Shown: positions 32,400 through 42,400 of the stretch, piece after piece
Layout of the letters: every line of letters starts with the position of its first letter
Numbering within the stretch: the stretch's first letter is position 1
Assembly (NCBI GenBank): GCA_022457155.1
Contig: JAJGOT010000467.1
Location: 544,001-608,000 of the forward strand
Origin: Cladopsammia gracilis
Lineage: Eukaryota; Cnidaria; Anthozoa; Scleractinia; Dendrophylliidae
Reading direction: 5' to 3'
DNA length: 64,000 nucleotides
Made by a program: the position numbers and the translations under genes
The notes under the pieces: generated by a model
Database searches by the model: none
Told to the model about the DNA's origin: nothing
What the model saw: only the letters and a program-made list of their open reading frames with translations

Positions 32400-33980
32400 G
32401 TTGGCGCCCATTTACTAAAAACGTCTCTTTCGCTGAAATGTAATTGTTAAAGAGTGACACTGATTAACATGTTTTACTGTATATCTGCATTTTGTTTTAC
32501 CTGACATGTATTTCGATTGAAAAAGAAAACAAAAATTTTCTAATTCCAATTAAACGCGGCTTAATTTCCCCGGCGCGAGAATCAAAGGCGCCTATGAACA
32601 ACCGTTGACACTTCATGACAAGTTATGAAAATACGATTTCAAAGGAATTTCAATCAGGGGCTGGTTTCAAGATTCAATCAAGTTTTTTCTTAGAAACACC
32701 ATGGTAAGTTTAATACATTTCCGCTTGTCTATGAGATCTGCTGAAAAAAAGCGACCGCTACTGCTCGAGAAAGCTAGACGGACAAAACGACAGCAAAATG
32801 ACAAAACGTTCGCTCTTCGTATAATAGATTTATTTGGTCGTTATTTTTAAAGTTCACATAAGGGTACATTCAAGGTTTCTTTTCATGAGCCTGCATTACG
32901 GGTTTCAGCGGTTTCTGAGGCAACTTCTTGTCCGGTCTAAAAAAAAAACAAGAAACAAAATTACTGACAGTAAACAGCTGGAAAGATTGGTTTTTCAACG
33001 TGCCAAACCACGTGTCGTATCGCGTAATATTAACAGTTAAAGCTTTAAAAGACCAACATTGCTTTTTTTGTAGTTAAGTTCGGTGAGATGAATACACAGC
33101 TCTGTTCAGATGAGTCTTGGCTTTACTGAATTAGGTAATGTCAAGAATGGCTGTAAATACCTTTTAGCTGAAGGAACAAAAAGGAAGAATCATAAAGGCT
33201 ACCAAAGATAATCGCATTTGACATAGCCTTTTAAAGTTATTGATTCTTTTTTATTTTAAATTGTGTCATTATTACTTCTAGGAATTGATCTCCTTCTTAG
33301 TTTGTTTTATTTTCAGCATTTCATTTATAGCATTGGGGAGAGTATTGAATTTTGCTTCGGGGAACCCAAAACGGTTCGCGTTGTCGAAAATTTCGGGGAC
33401 ACCAAACGCATTTTTCCAAATTTCTTTTCTGGATGCTCGCCGATCGGCCACCCCACAGATTTTCGGATTACCACTAGATAAAAAATTAAGGTTCTCCAAC
33501 CGGAAATGTAAACTACGCTTTCGAACCCAATAAAAATTACGCCTGACGTTTTCGATAGGATCGAAAATGCTATTTTTGGTTCTCAAAAAGTCTAGCTAAA
33601 AATTTCGGGAGGCAAATAGCTTTAGTTAACAAACCTTAGAAATTATTGAAAATTATTCTTGGGCTGAATTTTTCGAAGAATAAGCTTATTGTTCCCAATA
33701 CTTTCGGCCTGTTGAATTTTCACCTTAAAGGCATCGATCAGAACAGATCGAGAACAGAACGAGTCATCTGGGGTAAAACCAATGCGGAAGTGAATTTGTT
33801 TTTCCTTCGAGTTAGCGAGAGTAGTTTAAATTAAACAGGTTTTTATTTAATTTAAATTTCAGTGTAGTATTCTTAATTAACATTCAGTTATATTATTTTT
33901 TAATCAAAGTTTGAATTGTAAGAAATTAAGACGAATACAAAATTAAAAAAAAAACTTCAGCCATGTTGTTTGATTCATAA
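32400..33980. other. Intergenic between genes E and F, no gene recognised
   Basis: The overlapping frames at 33278-33586 (both strands) have no recognisable motif. No MITE ends are clear. Confidence 0.4.
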
Positions 33981-33987
33981 AGTAACG

Positions 33988-33993
33988 TTTATT
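33988..33993 (-). terminator. Poly(A) signal of gene F
   Basis: AATAAA on the minus strand 44 bases past the stop of gene F. Confidence 0.65.
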
Positions 33994-34036
33994 AAAAGAA
34001 CAGATTAGATTAATCCATAATCAAAATGCACGCCAT

Positions 34037-34437
34037 TTACTTGCAGCATGCGGGAGGAGGACAGCATGGTGCGGGTGGAGGAGGTGGGCAGGGGGCAGGG
34101 GCAGCGGCTCCGGGAAGTCCCTGAGGTCCTGGTGCTCCGGGAGGTCCGGGGGGTCCAGCACATCCGGGGCATCCTTTAAGTCCAGGGCATCCAGGAAGAC
34201 CGGGATTTCCACTGCATCCTTTAGGTCCCATTGGTCCGGGTGCACCAAGTGGACCAGGCGCGCCTGGGGGTCCGGGAAGACCTATGGGTCCTCCGCATCC
34301 TTTCCATCCGGGGCATCCAGGGGCTCCTGGGGGTCCGGAGCACCCTGGTGGTCCTATTGGCCCCATTGGTCCGGCAATCTGTTGCACTGGTGGTGGGGGT
34401 GGGGGTGGAGGAGGACAACACGGACAACACCGTTTTG
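34037..34437 (-). CDS. Gene F terminal exon
   Basis: Acceptor CGTCAACAG, exon from 34437, phase 1, stop TAA at 34037. The in-frame ATG in the Gly-X-Y domain is not the start. Confidence 0.88.
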
Positions 34438-35913
34438 CTGTTGACGAAATAGTAATTGAATAGTTAACCCCGTTGACATTTACATCTACACTTAATAGAT
34501 CCTTCCTCTATTAACTTGGTAAAACCATCTCCGTTTTCTTTATCGCCCTCTGAGCAGTTTTGTCCTCCCCCAGGTATCTCGCGTCGTAAAATTTTTAAGT
34601 ATTTCTAACTAAAAATGGTGAGTTCAATTAACAGTCTCACGATCAGTTGACCTTTGAATCAAATGTTTTTTGTTGATGAGTGCTGTAACAGCTCAAGAGG
34701 CTGCTTAACATTATTACTATCGTCGCCGAGTTGGGTCGTTTTAGTTCATTCAGCCACCATCACTTTGAAAGACATTATATTTAGGAATTACGACAATGTC
34801 ACAATTAAAAAGACTAAAAACTGCTATTTACAATAGATACAACCGCGCATCACTCGCATCACATTTTAACACCTCTTGGCAAGCCGATTGTAGGATATTA
34901 GCGAATTACATAATGGAACGAATTAAGCAACATTTTAATCTTTATGAACTTGTGTTTATATAGACATTTGTAGGGCAAAACGTCAGTCAGAGTAGATAAT
35001 CAATAAAGTATAAATTCGATACAAATGACCGGTTTCAATTTCATCATCGGCGTTTTGGTCGTTTAGAACTTTGCCTTTACAGTAAAAAGGAACTTAAATC
35101 AAAGGAAAACTGATTATCGAAGAACCAGTTTAAAACATTATTTCGACAAAGTTTGAACAATGGGATTTTTTTTTACCAGCATCTAAAACACTGGTCACCT
35201 GTTCAGGTTATTGTTCTTCAGCAGGTTTCCTTATCACAGTATGAACGGTCTGCTGGTTCAGTAACGATGACTCTGACGCGAAAATATATCTCGACCCTTT
35301 TTTCTCTACCTTTTTAGTTTTAGTCTTTATTTGTCGATGCAAGAGACGATTTTAGCAGTGTATGAACACAAATGAAAAACTTTTATAAATGGTATTTTAA
35401 AGTGCCAAAGTTTTTGAATAAGTTCCAAACACAAATGTTTATTGTACTGGCATGAAACGAGGAAAATATATTAGCATACCGTCACAAAAATAATAAGAAA
35501 AACTCCTGGTTAGTTATGAAGCATTAAACAATTTTTGTTTAGAGTTTAAGGTTTTGACCCAGTTATTTGTTTATTGCTCAGAGCCCATTCTCAGACAAAG
35601 ATGGTCGCGAATAAACTTTATTTAGCTTAGAACTCGTTGAAATTTAAATTTGTATTCAATGCTTTATTCTTATCCGACGAACCATCTTCTTGGCAAAACG
35701 AAAAATTGGAACATTGAATTTAGCAAATTAAATATGAAATTCCTTCTCATGAATGACTGGTAAATGTTTCTGATCAATTACGATTTTTTTGGTTCATTTA
35801 ATAGACTACTGTATTCATTAGATTTTAAAGTGAAAAACCTTACCTTTTGTCGATTTAGCTTGTGTGTAACACACAGCTATAAGCACGACAAGGAATACTA
35901 TTTTCATATGCAT
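34037..35913 (-). CDS. Gene F: minicollagen with cysteines inside the Gly-X-Y domain
   Basis: Join of 35913-35844 and 34437-34037, phase 1, 156 aa. Signal peptide [19 protein letters not shown], propeptide KSTKAKR with dibasic end. The mature protein begins CCPCC followed by nine prolines, VQQIA, then about 29 Gly-X-Y triplets that include seven cysteines (GCS, GCP, KGC, GCA and so on) and two near-repeats around PGCPGxKGC. The C-terminus is [18 protein letters not shown], a compact variant CRD. Neither CRD is canonical. Its helix is twice the usual minicollagen length. Likely a nematocyst wall component; the in-helix cysteines suggest lateral disulfide bonding, which is inference. A second in-frame ATG six bases downstream (MKIVF) could also be used. 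Confidence 0.84.
35844..35913 (-). CDS. Gene F signal-peptide exon
   Basis: Acceptor CTTTTGTTGCAG, donor AAAG|GTAAGG, 23 codons plus one base. Confidence 0.83.
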
Positions 35914-36249
35914 TTTGTCTGCAACAAAAGGATAATAAAACGGGATAATTTAAAATAAAACTCATTTCTTTCATCATTGTACAACTGCAACTTGACCAAA
36001 TGAAAGAAAAAAGAAACGAATGTTCTGCCCAATAAACTGGTTGGTAAAATTAAAATCTAGGTCAGCCTATCAAATTTACAAATCACGTTGAGATTAATAA
36101 ACAATAGAGCAATATTGTTGAAAAAAATAAGACCAATGTTTTGACTACAAGTCAATGATATTTTGTCTGCGCTACCGATAACAATTTCCTCATCTTGAAA
36201 TAAATCGATGTAAAAGTACATAACGGCAAAACATGAATTTGTTCCTTAC

Positions 36250-36320
36250 CTCTGTTCTCTGTCTTGACAAAAATCTGGAAAAGATGTGACCCAATTCTGC
36301 GAAATACAGCTATTTACGAG
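36250..36320 (-). promoter_or_regulatory. Gene F leader exon and TATA-like box
   Basis: Donor AACAGAG|GTAAGG (exon end 36250) and GTAAATAG at about 36309-36317. Confidence 0.45.
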
Positions 36321-36916
36321 TTTCAAAGTAATTAATTTTAATTGTTTTCGTTGTGGTGTTGGTTTGTGATTGGGTCATATCTGGGGGAAATACGGGTGAC
36401 ACCAGGTATAGGACACCTTGTCAGGTGATCCTGAGATGGGTAATGGCTTGGGCGTGTATTTGACTAATTGTAATGTACGCTTGGTTTGCTCCCATTATGA
36501 CTAAGCGTTTGCTTCTTCTATTTTTCATCAAGACTCAGGTTTACGTTTCGCTTGAGGAACTTCAGAAGTTCGTAAAATGCAAGTCTTCCACAATGGTCAC
36601 GGACAATTTATTATGACAGACTGCTTCAGGTTTGAAATGAAAAAGAAAAAACTCAAAAGGAAAGTTGAGGTTTACATTCTGTAGTGAGTGCGGGCTGCAT
36701 CCATTTATTAAATTGAACTTGATTGTTCTGTAGTTGTGATGTTTCGTAATTTTCTCTCATAAAAAAACGAACGCTAAACTGATAAAATATAACATTAAAA
36801 CATTAACAAAAGCAAAAGCCATTAAATTAAATAATCGACTTGACCCATGATATTTGGAAAATAAATGAGAACACTATAACATAATTGGATATTATATCTG
36901 TACTTGTGACATGTAA

Positions 36917-37860
36917 ATATGCTTTTTACGCTTCAACTGACTTAAAGGATCCTTATGGTCTAGCCTTGCTATTTAATCTCTGCGAAGTATACATTTCGGG
37001 AACAAAATAAGTGTCCAGGGAACGACAATGTTTTTAATTGACTCACAAACACCCTCATATTTTCCATACCTCCTCAGTTCCATAACAATGTTTCTGCAAC
37101 GAAATGGTTGCTAGCTTGGCCAGACCCTTCGAAATTCCCTGTGTTTTGGATCAATTGTAAACGAAATGATTTCCTTAATTAAACCTGAATTTACTTCCTA
37201 GTAAGTAATTTAATAAAAGGTAACGACTTTATTGAAAACACGACAGTAATCAGAACTGATAAAACAGTGGCCATCAAACTCTAACTGGCGTGAAATATGC
37301 AAATACTTTTTACGCTTCGACTGACTTTCCTTATGGTCCAGTCTGTTTAATCGAATGAGGCTAAACTGCAAAATATACATTTAGGAAAAAAGAAATTGCG
37401 TCCGGGAAGCGACAATGTTTTTTAATTGATACACAAACACCTTCATGTTTTCAATATCTGCTTCTGTAACAATGTTTCTGCACCGAAATGTTTCCTAGCC
37501 TGGCCAGTCACCCTTAGAAATTTGTGTTTGGATAAGTTGTACACGAAATGAGTTCGTTAATTAAACTTGAATTTACTTCCTAGTAAGTATTTTAAAAAAA
37601 GTAGGTAACGCAAAAGTAATTTAGACAGTAATTTAAGAACTGATAAAACAGTGGCCCTCAAACCGTGTACTGGTAATATTTAATATGCAAATATACTTTC
37701 TTCGCTTCGACGGATTCAAATGATCCTTATGGCCTAGTCTGTTTCGTCTTATGAAGGTAAACTGCGAAACAAAATTTGTGTCCGGGGAGGCGAAAATGTT
37801 GACGATGTTTGCTTCCGTAACAATGTTTCTGTATTTTAAAATTCGCACCGTAATAAAATT
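36917..37860. repeat. Tandem repeat, about 386-bp period, 2.5 copies
   Basis: Copies begin near 36917, 37302 and 37690 (TACGCTTC...CTTATGG...), with shared blocks ACAATGTTTCTG and ACTTCCTAGTAAGTA. The last copy is truncated. Lies about 0.6 kb upstream of gene F. Confidence 0.88.
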
Positions 37861-38566
37861 TGAAATGAGTTGATAATGAGATTAACATATTTAAAGACCT
37901 CACAGTGCACTACTGAATAGTGGTAAAATACTAAGGACTGGTTATATAAACTTAATATAACTTAGATCGCGGTTTCAGACAATTAACGGACCTCCACAAC
38001 TGTCAATAAGTATATAAGCATAGATAAGTGTTTTTCTAGTCTAGCTGTGCTATCAGTGCCTTCTTGACACTGTCTACAGTAAACAAAGCTTATTGCGACT
38101 CGGTTTTGTTTATAAACACCGAGTAAAACAACCGGCACTAGTAATTTAGTATACAATATTAATTTTTACAATTAAAATAGCTGGAGAGACAAAAAATCTG
38201 TAAAAGTTAAACGTTAAAAATGCCTTAATGCAAACTGGACAAATTTTGAAAATATCCACCTAGAAAAAGATAAAAACTGAGCAAAAATGCATCCACAGCT
38301 CAATAGTTTTATTGAATGAATGAATCAATTCACACTTCAAGGATTACGGTCGCATTACATCACTCAGGATTGGAGTCCCGGGAGGCCAAAGAGTAACGTT
38401 CCTTTTATACAATCCGATTTCAGATCAAGATTATACCAGTTAGAACAAAAACGATTGGAATTTTTTAAGAAGTCAAATTTTTCTAGTGAGAAAAATTCAA
38501 AAAGTAGCTATGTAACGACTGAGTCGGTTTTCGTCATGGGTTTCTTGGCGTAAAAACTACCAACCA

Positions 38567-38862
38567 TGGGCGGATCCAGGAATTTCTGAAGGGGGGTAGG
38601 GGGGGGGGGGGGGGGGTGTCCGGTGGCATGCTTTCCTGGAAAATTGTTCAGATTTTACCCTCTGAAACGCCATTGCCAGCATTCCTGAAACTCGAAAAAC
38701 GTTTGTTAAGTCAAAACATTGACAATCAGTCAATTGGTGGAAGTGAAACAACTACGTATAAAACAATTCTATTCTATTATTTTTATGAACCACAAGGGAG
38801 ACACAGGTCTGAAAGGGGGTCCGGACCCCCCTGGCCCCCCCCCCCCCCCCTGGATCTGCCGC
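38567..38862. mobile_element. Poly-G/poly-C repeat element, copy 1
   Basis: Begins GGGCGGATCCAGG with a G run, ends with a C run and CCTGGATCTGCC, an inverted repeat pair. The internal 200 bases match the copy at 40.0-40.3 kb. Confidence 0.8.
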
Positions 38863-39204
38863 TGCCAACTGCCGAGATAGAAGGAGCGTTGCGTGAAAAC
38901 ATAACGGCTGCGTAGGAGACAGAGGAAGTCCTAACTAGGACGAAACAGCTGTCCACTGCCAGGGTGATATGGCTGTGCGCATGCGTAAGGTAATGGCCAG
39001 ACCGCGGGGTTGGTATTCGAGTTTGTCACTTGCTTTTTTCATGTTTTTTTTTTATGTTTTACAGGCCAATATTGCATGTTTTCTTTAAATGTGAGGTGAT
39101 GTGTATCCCGAATAAAAGTCATTTATTTGGGCGGGCAGTTGGACACAGTGGGTTGGGGAGTCCATGCAGAATTTTTTTAAAAGAGCCTTTGATCTATTGT
39201 TAGT

Positions 39205-39345
39205 GGGTTCCAGGTGTTCCGAGGGTGTTCCGAGGGTGTTCCGAGGGTGTTCCAAGGGTGTTCCGAGGGTGTTCCGAGGGTGCTTCGAGGGTGTTCCGGG
39301 TTGTTCCGGTGGTGTTTCGGTGGTGTTCCGGGGTGTTCCGGGGCG
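39205..39345 (+). repeat. 12-bp minisatellite, GGTGTTCCGAGG
   Basis: About eleven copies of GGTGTTCCGAG(G)-like units; followed by TAGGGTTAGGGTTAG, two telomere-like repeats. Open frames (GVPRVFRG...) are repeat translations. Confidence 0.9.
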
Positions 39346-40027
39346 GGTAGGGTTAGGGTTAGACTGTTTGTGGCATAATATGCGGTATCCGACGCTTTAT
39401 AGAAGAGAAAAAAGGTGCTGAAGCATTAAATCCTCTTGATAATGGCGACCGAGGGTGAATGGTCCATTTTGTTTTTAAATTAAAATGTCTATGTCATGTT
39501 AAAGTTCCAGTTGTAATACTCAGATTATTGTTTTGAAGGTTTACTCTGTTTCACCGAGCATTGGACGCGGAATCGAAAGCGGGCACACGAGAGGGTTTAC
39601 ATTTGAAGACCAATAAAGGAATGTAAGGTTCCGAATGTAATTATATAATTGAGTGGAATAACATGTATTGTTGCAAAACTCATTAATATGCAAGTGTTTG
39701 AATTGAGATCAAACACGGTTTTGAACTGAAATCAAAACCCTAAAGATCTTGATCTGGTGTTTCATTTGGTATCAGAGACTCATCCACCTGACCCAAATGG
39801 ACGTCATGTATTGGCTGGTCACTTTATGAATTATTAATGAGTTTGAGAATACACGGTAAAGCACTGTTGACTTAGAGTTCAAGCGTGATCAAATTGACAT
39901 GAGGACAACCTTCTAGGCTTGCCAAAGATCGAGACAGATGGAGTGATCTCGTTTCGGCCCTGTGCTCCACATGATAATGACGATAAGTCGATGATAATGA
40001 TCCCTTCTTTTCCCCATTTAGAAAAGG

Positions 40028-40289
40028 AAAGGTTGCATGTTCCCTGGAACATTTTTTCCGATTTTACTCTCTAAAACGCCATTTCCGGCATTCCTGAGAG
40101 TCGTAAAGCGTTTTTTGTTAAGTCAATAACTCGACAATCAGTCAATTGGTGGAAGTGAAACAACTACGTATAAAATAATTTTATTCTATTATTTTTATGA
40201 ACCACAAGGGAGACACAGGTCTGATGGGGGAAATGGGGGGGGGGGGGGGCCCGCCCCCCCCCCCCGACCCTCCCCCTGGATCTGCCACT
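40028..40289. mobile_element. Poly-G/poly-C repeat element, copy 2
   Basis: Shares CAATCAGTCAATTGGTGGAA and GAACCACAAGGGAGACACAG with copy 1 and ends CTGGATCTGCC; the left end is degraded. Confidence 0.78.
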
Positions 40290-40597
40290 ACAAATGACGA
40301 ACACATGAAGAAAACCAGCAAAGTTTCACCGTGCATGGCTGACATCGGCTGGCATATATGACAAAGATCCGAAAACGCGCTTAAGATCCTAAAGCTTGAA
40401 CGAGGTATCAAAAAGATTCAATGAAGAAAGAGACTAAACTTTAAGTGGAAGTAGAAATCAGCCGTAAAATTAAAGGCCAGTGTTATTCCACGAAAGGCGA
40501 GTACAAGTTTGGATTTCATGATTTGTTTATTTTATATGATTTTATAGTTTGCTCGGCGTTTGTTGTTGTTTTTTTACAAAGCGGCATTTGTGACCTA

Positions 40598-40701
40598 AAA
40601 AAATAACTATAATTAGACAATCTAGCGCTTGTTTACAAAGGTTTTGATAACTATAAAATAACTATAATTAGACAATCTAGCGCTTGTTTACAAAGGTTTT
40701 G
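40598..40701. repeat. Tandem duplication of about 52 bp
   Basis: Two copies of AATAACTATAATTAGACAAT through CAAAGGTTTTGA, nearly identical. Confidence 0.9.
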
Positions 40702-41041
40702 ACTTATTATTTCGGTTTTGTTTATTCTTCTAATCGAGATTGTGTGAATTTTCGGTAAAAAGATCTTGCTTACATTTGTCATTCTAATTTTGTACTGGAG
40801 GCAGGGACAACAGCCGTTTATTCTACCGAGAGACATAAACTGAAAGAAATAAGTTCACTTTGCAAAGTAATTATAATTTCTTTTGGTCTGTGAATGAAAA
40901 AGTTGTGAAGATTACCGAGTTATTACACGCGTTGTGTCAGTTTTGTTTCATGCGGCGCGTAAAGATATTTCTTGGAAAGCTGTACAAGTATATCAAGATT
41001 TTCTAGGCAAATCGCAGAATTGAAGTAGGAAAAAATAAATA

Positions 41042-41163
41042 AGTTGTTTACCGGCCTTGGTCGGCCTGTAAAGGAAAAACGGTGCCTTTGGTCTTAAATA
41101 CCGTACTCAAGACCTCGGGCACAGTTTTTTCCCTATACGGACCGACCAAGGCCGGTAAATAAC
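41042..41163. mobile_element. Short MITE, TTACCGGCCTTGGTCGG ends
   Basis: TTGTTTACCGGCCTTGGTCG at the left and CCGACCAAGGCCGGTAAATAA at the right, about 120 bp, with inner partial pairing. Confidence 0.85.
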
Positions 41164-41371
41164 ATTATATCTATTCTTTAGATGTTTTGAACTGTTTGAT
41201 GATCGAAAAGGAAGTCCCTTTTAGAGCGCGCCTTAGTGCTTTAAAGCTGCCATTTAAAGAGTTACTGCCTCAAGGACAATCATAAGTCATCTTGTACGAT
41301 TATCTGGTAGGAATACTTAAGAGACAGTTATGAGATCAGTTTTGAGTAAAGATGCGGCTTAATTAAAAACG

Positions 41372-41377
41372 TTTATT
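41372..41377 (-). terminator. Poly(A) signal of gene G
   Basis: AATAAACGTT on the minus strand, like the AATAAACGTT of gene F, about 150 bases past the stop. Confidence 0.6.
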
Positions 41378-41522
41378 ACTTTAGTTATTTTCAGCCAACT
41401 GAATAGACCATTTATAAATATATTTACAATAGTCTCGTTTTATTGGTTGCTTGTCATGCATTTATTTGCAAATAGTAATATTTCACTTTTGCATTATTTT
41501 GTCTTACATCACATCTCCTGTT

Positions 41523-42400
41523 TCAACCGGTAGAAGCTTTTACAGACACTTTAACTCCTGCTGTAAAAGAATGAGTGCAGGTAACACTGGGTGACCCTGG
41601 AGGGCATGGTTTGCCATCGGGGGGTCCTTGGATCCCTGGTTTGCCCTTCTCTCCCTCGCCGCTGGACTTTCCAGGGCCACCGACATTTTCTGGGGAACCC
41701 TTCTGTTTCTTACCCTCGGGTTTTCCCGATTCCCCTGGGGATCCCTTTTCTCCCTCGCCGCCTGGTGGTTTAGTGGGTCGAGGGAGAATAGGTTTTCCAG
41801 GCAAACCCGGAGAACCAGGCTCGCCCGGTGGTCCCATTGGTCCAGTGAAACCAGCGGTACCAGGAGCTCCACACGGACCCGGAGGACCAGGGATTCCTGG
41901 TTGTCCGGGTTGTCCATTTGGACCAGAATATCCCGGTTGTCCTGATTGTCCCGGTGGTGCTACGGGTTCCCCAGGAGATCCGGGTTGTCCTGGTTGCTCT
42001 GATGGCGGTGCGGGACCCCCAGGAGGTCCCGGTTGTCCTGGTTGTCCCGGTGGTGGTGCAGGCTCTCCAGGAGATCCCTGTTGCCCTGGTTGTTCCGGTT
42101 GAGGTGCGGGCTGTTCGGGTGATCCCGGTTGTCCTGGGGGTGTGGGCTCCCCAGGAGTTTCCGGTTGTTCTGGTTGTCCAGGTGATTGTGCGGGATTCCC
42201 AGGAGATCCCGGTTGTCCTGGTTGTCCTGCGGGTCCTGCAGTTGGTGGAGAAACCCCCTTTCCAGTCTGGTTTGCAGCATTATCATTTGGCTGTGCAGAT
42301 GCTGTGGCGTTTGGACAGGTACAGTTGGCTGTTGCTGTTGCTATTGCTTTTGATGTGGCAGAATCTTGTGCGTATGGATATACACAGCACTTCTTTGAAC
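41523..42400 (-). CDS. Gene G terminal exon (interrupted collagen)
   Basis: Acceptor TTTTTATCCAG, exon from 42400, phase 1, 291 codons to the stop at 41523. The MAVFHFYP reading upstream is intron. Acceptor flank and first residues (GSKKCC) match gene H (GSKRCC). Confidence 0.87.
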
